Shown: in pieces, positions 1-44,756 of the stretch | Layout: every line of letters begins with the position of its first letter | Numbering within the stretch: position 1 is the stretch's first letter | Assembly (NCBI RefSeq): GCF_002028425.1 | Contig: NZ_CP020044.1 | Coordinates: 124,001-188,000, forward strand | Length of the DNA: 64,000 bases | Reading direction: 5' to 3' | Origin: Streptomyces katrae | GTDB lineage: Bacteria; Actinomycetota; Actinomycetes; Streptomycetales; Streptomycetaceae | Translations under genes and position numbers: made by a program | The notes under the pieces: model-generated | The model's database searches: none | What the model was told of the DNA's origin: nothing | The model's input: only the letters and a program-made list of their open reading frames with translations

Positions 1-2691
1 GCGGCGCGCGCCGGTCCCGGCGTAGTACGCGGCCCAGTCGACCGGGACGCCGTGGGCGTGGGCCCGCCCGAGTGCGGCGACCGCGGCCTCGGCCTCGTCG
101 CGGTCCTTGCGCAGCACCGGCACGAACACGCCGTCCTCGACGCAGTCGGCGCCCATCGCGGACAGGACGCCGTCGGGGCCGAGTTCGACGAACCGGGTGA
201 CGCCCTCCGCTTCCAGGGCGGCCATGCCGTCCGCGAAGCGCACGGCCTCACGGACGTGGCGCACCCAGTACTCGGGCGAGCAGAGCTCTTCCCCGGAAGC
301 CACCTCACCCGTGAGGTTGGAGACCACGGGGAGGGTCGGGGCGGCGAACGCGACCGACGCCAGGACGGTGCGGAATTCGTCCAGCATCGGGTCCATCAGC
401 GGCGAGTGGAACGCGTGGCTGACCGTGAGCCGCTTGGTCTTGACACCCCGCCCGGCCAGCACGGCCGCAACAGCGGTCACCGAGTCTTCGGCACCCGAGA
501 TCACGACAGAACTCGGCCCGTTGACGGCCGCGATACTCACGTCCTCGTACGAGGCGACCAGCTCGGCCACCTCCGCCTCGGAGGCGCGTACGGAGACCAT
601 GGCACCACCAGCCGGCAGCGCCTGCATCAGACGACCACGCGCAACAACCAGACGCGCCGCATCAGCCAGCGAGAACACCCCCGCCACATGCGCAGCGGCG
701 ATCTCACCAATGGAGTGACCCAGCAGATAGTCGGACTTCAGACCCCAGCTCTCCACCAGCCGGAACAGCGCCACCTCGATCGCGAACAGCGCCGGCTGCG
801 TGAACTCCGTACGGTCCAGCTCGGCGGAGTCCTCCGCGAACATCACCTCCCGCAGCGAACGCCCCAACACCGGGTCGATCTCCGCACACACGGCATCCAG
901 CGCCTCGGCGAACACCGGGAAGGCCGCGTACAGCTCGCGCCCCATCCCCGCCCGCTGCGCACCCTGACCCGTGAACAGGAAGGCCGCCCGGGTGTCGTCG
1001 CCCGCGAGGCCGCGGACGAGGCCGGGGTGGGTGTCACCCGCGGCGAGGGCGGCGAGGCCGGCGGTGAGGGCGTCGTGGTCGGCGCCGAGGACGACGGCGC
1101 GGTGGTCGAAGGCGGTGCGGGTGGTGGCGAGCGCGCGGCCGGTGTCGGCGGGGTGGGGGCGGTCCGCGGCGGGGAGCCCGGTGAGGTGGGCGGTCAGGCG
1201 GGCGGCCTGGGAGGCGAGGGCCTCCTCGGTGCGGCCGGAAAGCGGCCAGGCGACGACGGGGAGCGGCCGGTCGGCGGGCGTGCCGGGGGCTTCGGCGGCC
1301 GCTTCGCGGGCTTCTTCGACGATGACGTGGGCGTTGGTGCCGCTCATGCCGAAGGAGGAGACGGCGGCGCGGCGCGGCCGGTCGGCGGCAGCCGGCCAGT
1401 CCCGCTGGTCGGTGAGGAGTTCCACCGCGCCCGCCGACCAGTCGACGTGCGGGGACGGCTCGTCGACGTGGAGGGTCTTGGGCAGGACGCCGTGGCGCAT
1501 CGCCTGGACCATCTTGATGATGCCGCCGACGCCGGCGGCGGCCTGCGTGTGGCCGATGTTCGACTTCAGCGAGCCGAGCCACAGGGGGTTGCCGGCGGGG
1601 CGGCCCTGGCCGTAGGTCGCCAGCAGTGCCTGTGCCTCGATGGGGTCGCCGAGGCGGGTGCCGGTGCCGTGTGCCTCGACGGCGTCGACGTCGGGCGCGG
1701 CGAGTCCGGCGTCGGTCAGCGCGTCGTGGATGACGCGCTGCTGGGAGGGGCCGTTGGGGGCGGTGAGGCCGCTGCTGGCGCCGTCCTGGTTGACGGCGGA
1801 GCCGCGGATGACCGCGAGGACGGGGTGGCCAAGCCGGCGGGCGTCGGAGAGCCGTTCGATGAGGAGCATGCCGGCGCCTTCGCCCCAGCCGGTGCCGTCG
1901 GCGGCCGCTGCGAAGGCCTTGCAGCGGCCGTCGGCGGCGAGGCCGCGCTGGCGGGAGAACTCGATGAACGCGCCGGGGGTGGACATCATGGCGACGCCGC
2001 CGACGAGGGCCATGCTGCACTCGCCGCCGCGCAGTGCGCGGACGGCCCAGTGGAGGGCGACGAGAGAGGACGAGCAGGCGGTGTCGACGGTCGCCGCGGG
2101 GCCTTCCAGGCCGAGGGCGTAGGAGATGCGGCCGGACATGACGCTGGCGGAGCTGCCGATGGCGAGGTAGCCGCCGAGTTCCTCGGCCTCGTGGCGCAGC
2201 AGGGAGGCGTAGTCCTGGCTGTTGGAGCCGACGAAGACGCCGGTGGGGGTACCGCGCAGGGTCTCGGGGTCGATGCCGGCGCGTTCGACGGCCTCCCAGG
2301 CGGTCTCCAGGAGGAGGCGCTGCTGGGGGTCCATGGCGAGGGCCTCGCGCGGGGAGATCCCGAAGAAGGCGGCGTCGAAGTCGCCGGCGGCGTCGAGGAA
2401 GCCGCCTTCGCGGGTGTAGGAGGTGTTCGTCCCGTCCGGGTCGGGGTCGTAGAGGGCGTCGAGGTCCCAGCCCCGGTCGGCGGGGAAGCCGGTGACGGCG
2501 TCCCCGCCGGAGGCGACCAGGTCCCACAGCTGTTCGGGGGTGCGGATGCCGCCCGGATAGCGGCATCCCATCCCCACGATCGCCATGGGCTCCTGGCGCT
2601 CCTCCTCCACCTCGCGCAGGCGCTGCCTGGTCTGGCGGAGCTCGCCCGTCATCCACTTCAGGTGGTCCAGAAGCTTCTCTTCGTTCCCCAT
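1..2691 (-). CDS. Modular type I polyketide synthase E (module 9: KS-AT..., partial, runs off left edge)
   Basis: This is the N-terminal 897 residues of a PKS; the rest lies left of the window. It starts [20 protein letters not shown], a coiled-coil docking segment (residues 1-32) expected to receive the chain from PKS D. KS spans about 33-455, with the active-site Cys in DTACSSS and the His residues in EAHGTGT and SNIGHTQ. AT starts near residue 569 (FLFTGQGAQ). GHSIGE and HAFH are the malonyl-CoA signature, so the ninth extension should add acetate. Processing domains and any thioesterase are not visible. ATG 2691 was chosen because it starts the docking coil, as in the sister genes. It follows PKS D by about 100 bp and is presumably co-transcribed. 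The AT is almost identical to those of PKS C and PKS D module 7. Confidence 0.95.
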   Translation of the reverse strand, partial: MGNEEKLLDHLKWMTGELRQTRQRLREVEEERQEPMAIVGMGCRYPGGIRTPEQLWDLVASGGDAVTGFPADRGWDLDALYDPDPDGTNTSYTREGGFLDAAGDFDAAFFGISPREALAMDPQQRLLLETAWEAVERAGIDPETLRGTPTGVFVGSNSQDYASLLRHEAEELGGYLAIGSSASVMSGRISYALGLEGPAATVDTACSSSLVALHWAVRALRGGECSMALVGGVAMMSTPGAFIEFSRQRGLAADGRCKAFAAAADGTGWGEGAGMLLIERLSDARRLGHPVLAVIRGSAVNQDGASSGLTAPNGPSQQRVIHDALTDAGLAAPDVDAVEAHGTGTRLGDPIEAQALLATYGQGRPAGNPLWLGSLKSNIGHTQAAAGVGGIIKMVQAMRHGVLPKTLHVDEPSPHVDWSAGAVELLTDQRDWPAAADRPRRAAVSSFGMSGTNAHVIVEEAREAAAEAPGTPADRPLPVVAWPLSGRTEEALASQAARLTAHLTGLPAADRPHPADTGRALATTRTAFDHRAVVLGADHDALTAGLAALAAGDTHPGLVRGLAGDDTRAAFLFTGQGAQRAGMGRELYAAFPVFAEALDAVCAEIDPVLGRSLREVMFAEDSAELDRTEFTQPALFAIEVALFRLVESWGLKSDYLLGHSIGEIAAAHVAGVFSLADAARLVVARGRLMQALPAGGAMVSVRASEAEVAELVASYEDVSIAAVNGPSSVVISGAEDSVTAVAAVLAGRGVKTKRLTVSHAFHSPLMDPMLDEFRTVLASVAFAAPTLPVVSNLTGEVASGEELCSPEYWVRHVREAVRFADGMAALEAEGVTRFVELGPDGVLSAMGADCVEDGVFVPVLRKDRDEAEAAVAALGRAHAHGVPVDWAAYYAGTGARR

Positions 2692-2793
2692 CAGGGAAAC
2701 ACCCCCGTCGAACGGCCGCTGCGGTGTCCGGACCGCCGTCAACGGGTCGGGGCGAGTCACGCGGAGCAGTACGGGGAGCCGTCACAGCGTCTG

Positions 2794-16791
<13,998 letters not shown>

Positions 16792-16890
16792 CAGAGCACA
16801 CCTTCGGGTACGTCAGGAGATCGGGAGGGAGCGGGAGGATCGGAAGGGATCGGAAGGCCGGCAGGGGTCCGCGGGGCGGCCGCCGTGCGG

Positions 16891-19800
16891 TCAGGAGGCG
16901 CCGAACCGCTGGTCGATGAAGGCGAAGAGCTCGTCGTCGGACGCCGAGTCCAGCTCCTGCGACACGGACTCCTCGGGCTCCTCGCCCGCGTCGGCCGCGG
17001 CCGGACCGGCCTCGTGGGCCGCGTACGCGTCGGCCCACTTCGCCACCAGCCCCTTGAGGCGGGTCGCGAACACCGCCTGTGCCGCGTCGTCGGGGACGAG
17101 CGCCGCCACGGTCTCCGGCGCCATGGCCGAGAAAGCGGCTTCGAGCCGGTCCAGCTCCCCGAGGATGGCGGCGGCGCCGTCGGCCTCCGGGGCGAGGCCC
17201 GCGTACAGGTGGTCGACGAGGTCGGCGACGGTCGGGTGGTCGAAGACCAGGGTCGCGGAGAGGCGCAGCCCCGTCTCGGCGCCCAGCCTGTTGCGGAGTT
17301 CGACGGCGGTCAGCGAGTCGAAGCCGAGTTCGGTGAAGGCCTGCCGGTCCTCGAAGGCACCGGCCGAGGCGTGGCCGAGCACGCTCGCGACGGCGGTCCG
17401 TGCGAGCTCGGTCACCGCCGCGCGCCGTGCGTCATGCGTCGTGAGCTCGGCGAGGCGGCGGCGCAGCCCGTCCGCGCCGGCGGGTGCGGCCGGTGCGGCG
17501 GACGCCGTCCTGAGGGCGCGGCCGCCGCGGACCAGTCGCCGGTGGACGGCCGGAAGGGTGCCGCGGTCGGCGCGGCCGCGCAGGGCCGCGAGGTCGAGGC
17601 GCACCGGCACGAGGGCCGGCTCTCCGCTGCCCGCGCCGGTGTCGAGGAGTTCCAGTCCCTCGTCCACCGTGAGCGGCACGATCCCGGCGCGCTGGATGCG
17701 CTCGACGTCGGCCGGGGTGAGACCGGCGCCCATGCCCGCCGTCTCCTCCCACAGACCCCAGGCCAGGGAGGTGGCGGGGAGTCCGAGGCCGTGGCGGTGG
17801 GCGGCGAGGGCGTCCAGGAACGCGTTGGCGGCCGCATAGTTGGCCTGGCCCGCGCTGCCGAGCACACCGGCGACGGACGAGAACAGCACGAACGCGTCCG
17901 GCTTCACGCCGAGTTCCTGGGTGAGGTCGTGCAGGTGCCAGGCCGCGTCGACCTTGGCCCGCAGGACCTTCGAGAGCCGTTCGGGGGTCAGCGAGGCGAT
18001 GGTCCCGTCGTCGACGACACCGGCGGCGTGCACGACCGCGTTCACGGGATGGGCGGCCAGCAGGGAAGCCAGAGCCTCCCGGTCGGAAACGTCACAGGCC
18101 GCGACGGTCACCGACGCGCCCAGCTCCTCCAGCTCGCCGCGCAGCTCGTCAGCACCCGGAGCGTCCAGGCCCCGCCGGCTGACCAGCACCAGATCCCGCA
18201 CCCCGTGCCCGGTCACCAGATGCCGGGCCACCACAGCACCCAGACCACCCGTACCACCGGTCACCAACACCGGACCCGCACCGAACCCACCGGCAGCCTG
18301 GGCGTTCTGGCCCGCCCGCACCAGACGAGGCACGAGCACCCGCCCCTCACGCAACGCCGCCTGGCCCTCGCCCGAGGCGACGACCGAGGCGATCAGCTCC
18401 GGCGTCAGCGCGTCCCGGTCGTCCACATCCACCAGGACGAACCGGCCCGCACCCTCCGACTGGGCGGAGCGCACCAGGCCCCACACGACGGACGCCGCCA
18501 CATCGGCGACCTCCGCCCCACCGGCGGCCACGGCACCCCGCGTCACCAGCACCAGGGCCCGGTCCTCCTCCGCCCAGCCCCGCACCAGCTCCAGGGCCCG
18601 CGACGCCAACCCATGAGCCGCACCCGGAACACCGGCCTCCTCCACAACGGAGACAAGGTCGACGACGGTGGCGTCCTCGCCACCGCCTTCGGCGGCGGGG
18701 AGGGTTGCCGGGGTCCACTCCAGCCGGAAGAGGCAGTCACGGCCCGCACCGCCGGACAGGGCGGCCCGGCCGTCCACGGGGCGCAGCGCCAGCGAGTCCA
18801 CCGACAGCACCGCACCACCGGCGGCGTCCATGACGGCGAGCGACACCCCACCCGTGTCCGAGCGGCTCAGGCGGACCCTCAGGGCAGCGGCGCCGGCGGC
18901 GTGCAGGGAGACGCCCGACCAGGCGAACGGCAGGTGACCGCCCGTCCCCTCCGGAAGCAGACCGCCCACGCGCAGCGCGTGCAGGGCCGCGTCGAGGAGC
19001 GCCGGGTGCAGGCCGAAGCCGCCCGCCTCCGCGGCCGCGTCCTCGGGCAGGGCGACCTCGGCGAAGACCTCGTCGCCCGAACGCCAGACCGACCGCAGCC
19101 CCTGGAACAGCGGTCCGTACGCGAACCCGCCGTCCGCGAAGTCCGCGTAGAGCCCGTCGATGTCGAGTCGCTCGGCGTCCTGCGGCGGCCACGTGGCCGG
19201 ACCGGCGGGGGGCACCGCGACGCCGGGCACGAGGGTGCCCGTCGCGTGCGTGCTCCACGCCCCGTCGTCCGAGGCGTCGGCCCGCGCGTGGAGGGTCAGC
19301 GGCCGGCGGCCCTCCGCGTCGGCGGGACCCACCACCAGCTGCACCGAGACGCCGTTGCGCTCGGGCAGGACCAGGGGCTCGCTCAGCGTCAGCTCCTCGA
19401 GACCACCGCAGCCGACCTGGGCGCCGGCGTGCAGGGCCAGCTCCACGAACGCCGTGCCCGGCAGGATGACGGTGCCGTGTACCGCGTGCCCGGCCAGCCA
19501 CGGGTGCGTGTCCAGGCCCAGTCGCGCCGTGAACACGTCCCCCTGGCCGCCGGCGAGTTCCACGGCGGCGCCGAGCAGCGGGTGCGCGGCCGGGCGCAGG
19601 CCCAGGTCGGCGGCGTCGGCGGCGCCGGTGGACGACTTCAGCCAGTAGTGCTGGTGCTGGAAGGCGTACGTGGGAACGTCGACGCGGCGCGCGCCGGTCG
19701 GGGCGAAGAAGGCCTCCCAGTCCACGGCCACGCCGTGGGCGTACGCCCGCCCCAGGGCGGCGACCGCGGATTCCGCCTCGGTCCGGTCCTTGCGCAGCAC

Positions 19801-22800
19801 GGGCACGAAGACGCCGTCTTCGATGCAGTCGGCGCCCATCGCGGAGAGCACGCCGTCCGGCCCGAGCTCGACGAACCGGGTCACGCCCTGGCCCTGGAGG
19901 GCGGCGACGCCGTCGGCGAAACGGACCGCCTCGCGGACATGGCGCACCCAGTACTCGGGCGAGCAGAGCTCTTCCCCGGAAGCCACCTCACCCGTGAGGT
20001 TGGAGACCACGGGGATCCGCGGTGCGGCGAACGCGACCGATTCCAGGACCGTGCGGAATTCGTCCAGCATCGGGTCCATCAGCGGCGAGTGGAACGCGTG
20101 GCTGACCGTGAGCCGCTTGGTCTTCACCCCGCGCTCGGCCAGCACACCCGCGAGGGCGGTCACCGAGTCTTCGGCACCGGAGATCACGACAGAACCCGGC
20201 CCGTTGACGGCGGCGATACTCACGTCCTCGTGCGAGGCGACCAGCTCGGCCACCTCCGCCTCGGAGGCCCGCACGGAGACCATGGCACCACCAGCCGGCA
20301 GCGCCTGCATCAGCCGACCACGCGCGACGACCAGCCGCGCCGCGTCGGAGAGGGAGAACACCCCCGCCACATGCGCGGCGGCAATCTCGCCAATGGAGTG
20401 ACCCAGCAGATAGTCGGACTTCAGACCCCAGCTCTCCACGAGCCGGAACAGCGCCACCTCGATCGCGAACAGCGCCGGCTGCGTGAACTCCGTACGGTCC
20501 AGCTCAGCCGACTCGGCTGCAAACATCACCTCCCGCAGCGAACGGCCCAACACCGGGTCGATCTCCGCACACACGGCATCCAGCGCCTCGGCGAACACCG
20601 GGAAGGCGGCGTACAGCTCGCGCCCCATCCCGGCGCGCTGCGCACCCTGACCCGTGAACAGGAAGGCCACGGAGCCCGTGTCGGCGCGGCCGACGAGCGT
20701 CTGGTCCGCGGTCTCGCCCTGTGCGAGTGCGCGCAGCCCGGCGAGGGCGTCGGCGCGGTCGGTGGCGAGCACCACCGCGCGGTGCTCCAGCGAGGAGCCG
20801 ATGGCGGCGGTGGAGCGGGCGAGGTCGAGCGGGTGGGCGTCCGGACGGGCGTCCAGGTGTGCGAGGAGGGCGTCCGCCTGGAGCGGCAGGGCCGCCGCCG
20901 TCTTGCCGGACAGCACCAGCGGGACGCGGGGCAGCCGTACGGTGTCCCCGGCCGGCCGGGGCTCCTCCTGCCGGCCCGGTCCCTGCTCCGCGCCGGCCTC
21001 TTCGAGGATGACGTGGGCGTTGGTGCCGCTGATGCCGAACGAGGAGACGCCGGCCCGGCGCGGACGGTCGGCCTGGGCCCAGTCCCGCTGCTCGGTCAGC
21101 AGTTCCACGGCGCCGGCGTCCCAGTCGATCTGCGGGGAGGGCTCGTCGACGTGCAGGGTTCGGGGCAGGACGCCGTGGCGCATCGCCTGAACCATCTTGA
21201 TCACGCCGCCGACGCCGGCGGCGGCCTGGGTGTGGCCGAGGTTGGACTTGAGGGAGCCGAGCCACAGCGGCTCGTCGCCGGAACGTTCCTGCCCGTACGT
21301 GGCCAGCAGTGCCTGCGCCTCGATCGGGTCGCCGAGCTTCGTACCGGTGCCGTGCGCCTCGACGGCGTCGACGTCCGCGGCCGACAGGCCGGCGTTGGCG
21401 AGGGCCTGGCGGATGACGCGCTGCTGCGAGGGCCCGTTGGGGGCGGTCAGCCCGTTGGAGGCGCCGTCCTGGTTGATCGCGGAGCCGCGGACCAGCGCGA
21501 GGACCTGGTGGCCGTTGCGGCGGGCGTCCGACAGGCGCTCCAGGACGAGGACGCCGACACCCTCGGACCAGCCCGTACCGTCCGCGGCGGCGGCGAAGGA
21601 CTTGCAGCGGCCGTCGGCGGCGAGGCCGCGCTGCTTGCTGAACTCCACGAACGTGGCGGGGGACCCCATGACGGTGACGCCCCCCGCGAGGGCCATCGTG
21701 CACTCGCCGCTGCGCAGCGCCTGCGCCGCCCAGTGCAGGGCGACCAGCGACGAGGAGCAGGCGGTGTCGACGGTGACGGCCGGGCCCTCCAGGCCCAGGG
21801 TGTAGGCGACGCGGCCGGACAGCACGCTGCCCGAATTGCCCGTGCCGAGGTAGCCCTCGACACCGTCGGGGACGCTCTGGAGGCGGCCCGCGTAGTCGTG
21901 GTACATCAGGCCGGCGAAGACGCCGGTGGCGCTGCCGCGCAGTGAGGTCGGGTCGATGCCGGCGCGCTGCACGGCCTCCCAGGAGGTTTCCAGCAGCAGC
22001 CGCTGCTGGGGGTCCATGGCGAGGGCCTCACGGGGCGAGATCCCGAAGAATCCGGCGTCGAACAGGCCCGCTTCGTGCAGGAACCCGCCCTCCTGGACGT
22101 AGGAGGTGCCCCGCCGGTCGGGGTCGGAGTCGAAGAGCCCGTCGAGCCTCCAGCCGCGGTCCTGGGGGAAGGGCGAGATCCCGTCGTCCCCGGCGAGGAG
22201 CATGCTCCACAGGTCCTCGGGGGAGCGGACGCCGCCCGGGTAGCGGCAGCCCATGCCGACGATCGCGATCGGTTCGTCGTCCGCGGACGGCGCGCGGAGG
22301 GTGGCGGCCGCCGGGGCCGGGTCGGTGTCGTCGTCGACGAGTTCGGCGCAGATGAACTCGGCGAGGGCCTGCGGGGTGGGGTAGTCGAAGACCAGGGTGG
22401 CCGGCAGTCGCAGCCCGGTGGCCGCGCCGAGCCGGTTGCGCAGGTCGATCGCGGTCAGGGAGTCGAATCCCAGTTCGTTGAAGGCCCGTCCGCCGGACAT
22501 CTTCTCGGGCGCGTGCCCGAGGACGCCCGCCGCGGCCGATCGTACGAGGTCGAGGACGACGCGCAGCCGCTCCGCGGAGGCGAGCCCGCCGAGGGTCTGG
22601 GCGAGCCCGGCCTCGGAGGCTCGGGAGCGCGCCCGGCGCGAACGGGGCCCGGCCGTGTCCGCGAGGCGTTCGAGGACCACCGGCAGGGTGCCGCGGTCCG
22701 CGCGGCCGCGCAGGGCCGCGAGGTCGAGGCGCATCGGGACGAAGGCCGGTTCTCCGCTGCCCACGCCGGTGTCGAGGAGCCGGAGCCCCTCCCCCACCGC

Positions 22801-25800
22801 CAGCGGAAGGATTCCCGCACGGTGGATGCGGTCCACCTCGGCGCTGCCGAGCGCGGCGCCCATGCCGGCGGTCTCCTCCCACAGACCCCAGGCGAGGGAG
22901 GTCGCGGCGAGGCCCAGCCCATGGCGATGGGCTGCAAGGGCGTCGAGGAAGCAGTTGGCGGCCGCGTAGTTGCCCTGGCCCGCGCTGCCGAGCACACCGG
23001 CGGCGGACGAGAACAGCACGAACGCGTCCAGGTCGTCGGTCAGTTCGTGGAGGTGCCAGGCCGCGTCGACCTTGGCCCGCAGGACCTTCGAGAGCCGTTC
23101 GGGGGTCAGGGAGGCGATGGTCCCGTCGTCGACCACACCGGCGGCGTGCACGACCGCCTTGACCGGGTGGGCGGCCAGCAGGGAAGCCAGAGCCTCCCGG
23201 TCGGAGACGTCACAGGCCGCGACGGTCACGGCCGCGCCCAGCTCCTCCAGCTCGCCGCGCAGCTCGTCAGCACCCGGGGCGTCCAGGCCCCGCCGGCTGA
23301 CCAGCACCAGATCCTGCACCCCGTGCCCGGTCACCAGGTGCCGGGCCACCACAGCACCCAGACCACCCGTACCACCGGTCACCAACACCGGACCCGCACC
23401 GAAACCACCGGCATCCGCAGTCCCCTGGGCCGCCCGCACCAGACGCGGCACGGACACCCGGCCGCTCCGGACGGCCACCTGCGGCTCACCCGAAGCCACC
23501 ACCGAAGCGATGAGCTCCGGCGTCAGCGCGTCCCGGTCGTCCACATCCACGAGAACGAACCGGCCCGCACCCTCCGACTGGGCGGAGCGCACCAGACCCC
23601 ACACGACAGACGCCGCCACATCGGCGACCTCCGCCCCACCGGCGGCCACAGCACCCCGCGTCACCAGCACCAGGGCCCGGTCCTCCTCCGCCCAGCCCCG
23701 CACCAGCTCCAGGGCCCGCGACGCCAACCCATGGGCCGCACCCGGAACACCGGCCGCCTCGTCGGCGGAGACAAGGTCGACAACGACGGCGTCACCGGCC
23801 CCCTCGACGGTGGGAACGTCCACCGCCGACCACACCAGCCGGTACAGGGAGTCCGTACCGCCGGGCGCGGCCATCCGGCCGTCGACCGGCCGCAGCGCGA
23901 GCGAGTCCACCGACAGCACCGGGGCACCGGTGGCGTCGGCCACCTCCACCTTCACCGCGGCCTGGCCGGCCGGGCTGAGGCGCACGCGCAGCCGCGAGGC
24001 GCCCGCGGCGTGGAGGGACACGCCCGACCAGGCGAACGGCAGCTGACCCCGAACGGAGCCTTCGCGCAGGCCGCCGAAGCGCAGCGCGTGCAGGGCGGCG
24101 TCGAGGAGCGCCGGGTGCAGTCCGAAGCGGCCCGCCTCCTCGGCCGCGTCCTCGGGGAGCGCGACCTCGGCGAAGACCTCGTCACCGGCGCGCCACGCGG
24201 CTTGAAGGCCCTGGAAGGCCGGGCCGTGCTCGACGACCCCGGACTCCTCGTAGAAGAGTTCGACGTCGACGGGGACGGCGTCCGCGGGCGGCCACGAGGT
24301 CGGCGAGAACACCGGCACGTCGGTCTCGGCGGCGACTGCTCCGGAGGCGTGCCGCGTCCACGGACCGTCGTACTCGCCCGCGTCCGGGCGGGAGAAGAAG
24401 TCCACCGGCCGCAGACCACCTTCGTCCGCTGCACCCACCACGATCTGCACCTGGACGCCGCCGGTCTCCGGCAGCACCAGCGGCGCCTCGATCGTCAGCT
24501 CCACCAGCCGGCCGCAGCCCACCTGGTCACCGGCCCGCACCGCCAACTCCACGAACGCCGTTCCCGGCAGGACCGCCGATCCGAGCACGCGGTGCTGGGC
24601 GAGCCACGGGTGCGTGTTCAGGGACAGGCGGCCCGTGAGGACGGTGTCGTCGGCATTGGCGAGGGTCACGGCCGCGCCGAGCAGCGGGTGGTCCGCCGGG
24701 TCGAGTCCGAGCCCGCCTGCGTCCGCCGCGGCTTCCGGCGCGTGCTTCGGCCAGTAGCGCTGGTACTGGAAGGCGTACGTCGGGAGGTCCACGCGCCGTG
24801 CGCCGGTTCCGGCGAAGTACGCGGCCCAGTCCACCGCCACGCCGTGCGCGTACGCCTGGGCCACACCCGCAACGGCCGCCTCCGGCTCGTCGCGGTCCTT
24901 GCGCAGCACCGGCACGAACACGCCGTCCTCGACGCACTCGGCGCCCATCGCGGCCAGCACGCCGTCCGGGCCCAGCTCGACGAACCGGGTCACGCCCTCG
25001 CCCCGCAGGGCCACCACACCGTCGGCGAAGCGGACCGCCTCACGGACGTGGCGCACCCAGTACTCCGGCGAGCAGAGCTCCCCTGCCGAAGCCACCTCAC
25101 CCGTGAGGTTGGAGACCACGGGGAGGGTCGGCGCGGCGAAGTCGACGGACCCCAGGACGGCACGGAACTCGTCCAGCATCGGGTCCATCAGCGGCGAGTG
25201 GAACGCGTGGCTCACCGTCAGCCGCTTGGTCTTCACCCCGCGCTCGGCCAGCACATCCGCAACAGCGGTCACGGAATCGGCCGCACCCGAGATCACCACG
25301 GAGGAAGGCCCGTTGACGGCCGCGATGCTCACGTCCTCGTACGCGGCGACCAGCTCGGCCACCTCCGCCTCGGCAGCACGCACCGACACCATCGCACCAC
25401 CAGCCGGCAGCGCCTGCATCAGCCGACCACGGGCGACGACCAGCCGCGCCGCATCAGCCAGCGAGAACACCCCCGCCACATGCGCAGCGGCGATCTCACC
25501 AATGGAGTGACCCAGCAGATAGTCGGACTTCAGACCCCAGCTCTCCACCAGCCGGAACAGCGCCACCTCGATCGCGAACAGCGCCGGCTGCGTGAACTCC
25601 GTACGGTCCAGCTCAGCGGAGTCCTCCGCAAACATCACCTCCCGCAGCGAACGGCCCAACACCGGGTCGATCTCCGCACACACCGCATCCAGCGCCTCCG
25701 CGAACACCGGGAACGCCGCATACAACTCACGCCCCATCCCGGCGCGCTGCGCACCCTGACCCGTGAACAGGAAACCCGTCAGACCCGGGACCACCGCACC

Positions 25801-27459
25801 ACGCACCACACCCGCCGCCGAACCACCCCGCGACAGAGCCTCAAGCGCCGCACCACGATCACCTCCCCACACCACCGCCCGGTGCTCGAACACCGAACGC
25901 GTCACCGCCAACGAAAACCCGACATCAACCGCATCCACACCCGCCGACGACCCCGCCAACGGCACCAGCCGACCGGCCTGCGCACCCAACGCCTCCGCCG
26001 AACGACCCGACACCACCCACGGCACCACCGGCAGAGACACGGAGGCGCCCGCAGCCGGCTCGACCGGCTCCGCCTCCGGGGCCTCTTCGAGGACCACGTG
26101 GGCGTTCGTGCCGCTGATGCCGAACGACGAGACGCCGGCCCGGCGCGGATGCCCGGTCTCGGGCCAGTCGCGGGCCTGCGTCAGCAGTTCGACCGCACCC
26201 GCCGACCAGTCGACGTGGGGGGACGGCGCGTCGGCGTGCAGGGTGCGGGGCAGCGCTCCGTGCCGCATGGCCTCGACCATCTTGATGACGCCGGCGACGC
26301 CCGCCGCGCACTGGGTGTGGCCGATGTTGGACTTCAGGGACCCCAGGTAGAGAGGTTCGCCGTCCCCGCGGCCCTGCCCGTACGTGGCGAGGAGGGCCTG
26401 CGCCTCGATCGGGTCGCCCAGCTTCGTGCCGGTGCCGTGGGCCTCGACGGCGTCGACGTCGGCGGGGAGGAGCCTGGCGTTGTCGAGGGCCTGGCGGATG
26501 ACGCTCTGCTGGGACGGGCCGTTCGGGGCGGTCAGGCCGCTGCTGGCGCCGTCCTGGTTGACGGCCGAGCCGCGGACGACGGCGAGGACGGGGTGGCCGT
26601 TGCGGCGGGCGTCGGAGAGGCGTTCGACGAGCAGGAGGCCGACTCCGTCGGAGAAGCCGGCGCCGTCGGCGTCGGCGGCGAAGGCCTTGCAGCGGCCGTC
26701 GCGGGCGAGGCCCTGCTGGCGGCTGAACTCGGTGAACAGCCGCGGGGTCGACATGACGGTGACACCGCCGGCGACGGCCAGCGAGCAGTCGCCCTGCCGG
26801 ATGGCCTGGACGGCGAGGTGCAGGGCGACGAGGGAGGAGGAGCAGGCCGTTCCGACGGTGACGGCGGGGCCGACGAGGCCGAGCGTGTAGGAGACGCGGC
26901 CGGAGATCAGGCTGGCGGCGTTGCCGGTGAGGACGTGGCCCTCGATGCCGCCGCCGGCGTTGCGCAGCCGGCTGTCGTAGTTCTCGGCGCCCGCGCCGAT
27001 GAACACGCCGGTGCGGGTGCCGCGCAGGTCGGACACGTCGATCCCGGCGCGTTCGAAGACCTCCCAGGAGGTTTCCAGCAGCAGCCGCTGCTGGGGGTCC
27101 ATGGCGAGGGCCTCACGGGGCGAGATCCCGAAGAACTCGGGGTCGAAGTCGGCTATGCCGTCGACGAAGCCGCCCTCGCGCGCGTAGCTGGTGCCGCTGC
27201 GGGTCTGCTCGGGGTCGTAGAGCTCCGCCAGGTCCCAGCCGCGGTCGTCGGGGAAGGGCGCGATGGCGTCGGTGCCGGCGTCGAGGAGCTCCCACAGGTC
27301 CTCGGGGGTGCGTACGCCGCCGGGGAAGCGGCAGCTCATCCCGACGATGGCAATGGGTTCCCGCTCGGCGTCCTCGATGTCGCGCAGCCGCTGGCGGGTA
27401 CGCCGCAGGTCGGTAGTGACGCGCTTGAGGTAGTCGCGGAGTTTCGCTTCGTTGTCCAT
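16891..27459 (-). CDS. Modular type I polyketide synthase C (modules 4 and 5: two KS-AT-DH-KR-ACP)
   Basis: A bimodular PKS of 3,522 residues. Module 4: KS ~33, AT ~560, DH ~920-1200 ([10 protein letters not shown], second catalytic motif DAALH), KR ~1356 (VDD, B-type), ACP ~1665. Module 5: KS ~1728, AT ~2263, DH ~2620-2900 ([15 protein letters not shown]), KR ~3063 (VDD), ACP ~3381. Both ATs carry GHSIGE/HAFH (malonyl). DH plus B-type KR in consecutive modules predicts two double bonds, probably a conjugated diene. The module 4 KS reads TVGTACSSS where the other KSs have V/L-D-T before the active Cys. ATG 27459 ([14 protein letters not shown]) starts the docking coil directly; in-frame ATGs at 27465 and 27474 are also possible. 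The C-terminus ends in an acidic docking-like tail ([18 protein letters not shown]). The two KR regions share a ~700-bp near-identical stretch. Confidence 0.95.
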   Translation of the reverse strand: MDNEAKLRDYLKRVTTDLRRTRQRLRDIEDAEREPIAIVGMSCRFPGGVRTPEDLWELLDAGTDAIAPFPDDRGWDLAELYDPEQTRSGTSYAREGGFVDGIADFDPEFFGISPREALAMDPQQRLLLETSWEVFERAGIDVSDLRGTRTGVFIGAGAENYDSRLRNAGGGIEGHVLTGNAASLISGRVSYTLGLVGPAVTVGTACSSSLVALHLAVQAIRQGDCSLAVAGGVTVMSTPRLFTEFSRQQGLARDGRCKAFAADADGAGFSDGVGLLLVERLSDARRNGHPVLAVVRGSAVNQDGASSGLTAPNGPSQQSVIRQALDNARLLPADVDAVEAHGTGTKLGDPIEAQALLATYGQGRGDGEPLYLGSLKSNIGHTQCAAGVAGVIKMVEAMRHGALPRTLHADAPSPHVDWSAGAVELLTQARDWPETGHPRRAGVSSFGISGTNAHVVLEEAPEAEPVEPAAGASVSLPVVPWVVSGRSAEALGAQAGRLVPLAGSSAGVDAVDVGFSLAVTRSVFEHRAVVWGGDRGAALEALSRGGSAAGVVRGAVVPGLTGFLFTGQGAQRAGMGRELYAAFPVFAEALDAVCAEIDPVLGRSLREVMFAEDSAELDRTEFTQPALFAIEVALFRLVESWGLKSDYLLGHSIGEIAAAHVAGVFSLADAARLVVARGRLMQALPAGGAMVSVRAAEAEVAELVAAYEDVSIAAVNGPSSVVISGAADSVTAVADVLAERGVKTKRLTVSHAFHSPLMDPMLDEFRAVLGSVDFAAPTLPVVSNLTGEVASAGELCSPEYWVRHVREAVRFADGVVALRGEGVTRFVELGPDGVLAAMGAECVEDGVFVPVLRKDRDEPEAAVAGVAQAYAHGVAVDWAAYFAGTGARRVDLPTYAFQYQRYWPKHAPEAAADAGGLGLDPADHPLLGAAVTLANADDTVLTGRLSLNTHPWLAQHRVLGSAVLPGTAFVELAVRAGDQVGCGRLVELTIEAPLVLPETGGVQVQIVVGAADEGGLRPVDFFSRPDAGEYDGPWTRHASGAVAAETDVPVFSPTSWPPADAVPVDVELFYEESGVVEHGPAFQGLQAAWRAGDEVFAEVALPEDAAEEAGRFGLHPALLDAALHALRFGGLREGSVRGQLPFAWSGVSLHAAGASRLRVRLSPAGQAAVKVEVADATGAPVLSVDSLALRPVDGRMAAPGGTDSLYRLVWSAVDVPTVEGAGDAVVVDLVSADEAAGVPGAAHGLASRALELVRGWAEEDRALVLVTRGAVAAGGAEVADVAASVVWGLVRSAQSEGAGRFVLVDVDDRDALTPELIASVVASGEPQVAVRSGRVSVPRLVRAAQGTADAGGFGAGPVLVTGGTGGLGAVVARHLVTGHGVQDLVLVSRRGLDAPGADELRGELEELGAAVTVAACDVSDREALASLLAAHPVKAVVHAAGVVDDGTIASLTPERLSKVLRAKVDAAWHLHELTDDLDAFVLFSSAAGVLGSAGQGNYAAANCFLDALAAHRHGLGLAATSLAWGLWEETAGMGAALGSAEVDRIHRAGILPLAVGEGLRLLDTGVGSGEPAFVPMRLDLAALRGRADRGTLPVVLERLADTAGPRSRRARSRASEAGLAQTLGGLASAERLRVVLDLVRSAAAGVLGHAPEKMSGGRAFNELGFDSLTAIDLRNRLGAATGLRLPATLVFDYPTPQALAEFICAELVDDDTDPAPAAATLRAPSADDEPIAIVGMGCRYPGGVRSPEDLWSMLLAGDDGISPFPQDRGWRLDGLFDSDPDRRGTSYVQEGGFLHEAGLFDAGFFGISPREALAMDPQQRLLLETSWEAVQRAGIDPTSLRGSATGVFAGLMYHDYAGRLQSVPDGVEGYLGTGNSGSVLSGRVAYTLGLEGPAVTVDTACSSSLVALHWAAQALRSGECTMALAGGVTVMGSPATFVEFSKQRGLAADGRCKSFAAAADGTGWSEGVGVLVLERLSDARRNGHQVLALVRGSAINQDGASNGLTAPNGPSQQRVIRQALANAGLSAADVDAVEAHGTGTKLGDPIEAQALLATYGQERSGDEPLWLGSLKSNLGHTQAAAGVGGVIKMVQAMRHGVLPRTLHVDEPSPQIDWDAGAVELLTEQRDWAQADRPRRAGVSSFGISGTNAHVILEEAGAEQGPGRQEEPRPAGDTVRLPRVPLVLSGKTAAALPLQADALLAHLDARPDAHPLDLARSTAAIGSSLEHRAVVLATDRADALAGLRALAQGETADQTLVGRADTGSVAFLFTGQGAQRAGMGRELYAAFPVFAEALDAVCAEIDPVLGRSLREVMFAAESAELDRTEFTQPALFAIEVALFRLVESWGLKSDYLLGHSIGEIAAAHVAGVFSLSDAARLVVARGRLMQALPAGGAMVSVRASEAEVAELVASHEDVSIAAVNGPGSVVISGAEDSVTALAGVLAERGVKTKRLTVSHAFHSPLMDPMLDEFRTVLESVAFAAPRIPVVSNLTGEVASGEELCSPEYWVRHVREAVRFADGVAALQGQGVTRFVELGPDGVLSAMGADCIEDGVFVPVLRKDRTEAESAVAALGRAYAHGVAVDWEAFFAPTGARRVDVPTYAFQHQHYWLKSSTGAADAADLGLRPAAHPLLGAAVELAGGQGDVFTARLGLDTHPWLAGHAVHGTVILPGTAFVELALHAGAQVGCGGLEELTLSEPLVLPERNGVSVQLVVGPADAEGRRPLTLHARADASDDGAWSTHATGTLVPGVAVPPAGPATWPPQDAERLDIDGLYADFADGGFAYGPLFQGLRSVWRSGDEVFAEVALPEDAAAEAGGFGLHPALLDAALHALRVGGLLPEGTGGHLPFAWSGVSLHAAGAAALRVRLSRSDTGGVSLAVMDAAGGAVLSVDSLALRPVDGRAALSGGAGRDCLFRLEWTPATLPAAEGGGEDATVVDLVSVVEEAGVPGAAHGLASRALELVRGWAEEDRALVLVTRGAVAAGGAEVADVAASVVWGLVRSAQSEGAGRFVLVDVDDRDALTPELIASVVASGEGQAALREGRVLVPRLVRAGQNAQAAGGFGAGPVLVTGGTGGLGAVVARHLVTGHGVRDLVLVSRRGLDAPGADELRGELEELGASVTVAACDVSDREALASLLAAHPVNAVVHAAGVVDDGTIASLTPERLSKVLRAKVDAAWHLHDLTQELGVKPDAFVLFSSVAGVLGSAGQANYAAANAFLDALAAHRHGLGLPATSLAWGLWEETAGMGAGLTPADVERIQRAGIVPLTVDEGLELLDTGAGSGEPALVPVRLDLAALRGRADRGTLPAVHRRLVRGGRALRTASAAPAAPAGADGLRRRLAELTTHDARRAAVTELARTAVASVLGHASAGAFEDRQAFTELGFDSLTAVELRNRLGAETGLRLSATLVFDHPTVADLVDHLYAGLAPEADGAAAILGELDRLEAAFSAMAPETVAALVPDDAAQAVFATRLKGLVAKWADAYAAHEAGPAAADAGEEPEESVSQELDSASDDELFAFIDQRFGAS
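17935..18637 (-). repeat. KR-region duplicate, copy in PKS C module 5
   Basis: About 703 bp of the KR domain and the preceding spacer match 23053-23755 (module 4) with scattered substitutions. The two KRs therefore share cofactor loop and VDD motif almost exactly, consistent with module duplication or conversion. Confidence 0.8.
23053..23755 (-). repeat. KR-region duplicate, copy in PKS C module 4
   Basis: Partner of 17935-18637 at a constant offset of 5,118 bp, close to one full module length. Confidence 0.8.
25348..26034 (-). repeat. AT/linker conversion tract, copy in PKS C module 4
   Basis: Partner of 10003-10689. Similarity ends sharply at both sides: the flanking KS C-terminus and AT C-terminus differ between the modules. 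Confidence 0.85.
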
Positions 27460-27580
27460 CTTCATCCAACCCATCGCTTCGTCGAGCCCGTCGCGGCGGT
27501 CGACGGGAGCCGCCCCCGGGGCCGCGCGCGTGGCGGCGGGCTCCCGGGGGCGCGTGTGCGTCCGGTGCGGCGCGGTCCCG

Positions 27581-34117
<6,537 letters not shown>

Positions 34118-34176
34118 GGGAGGTCCTCCGGGTGACTGTTCGGGCGGCGTGGACGCCGGTGCGGCGCGCGAGCGCC

Positions 34177-44670
<10,494 letters not shown>

Positions 44671-44756
44671 CGAGAACACCCCGCGCCCCATAATGCGACC
44701 ATTCTTCAAATTCCACGTTAGATAACGGCGTTCGCCGCCCACACCCCTATGCGCCC

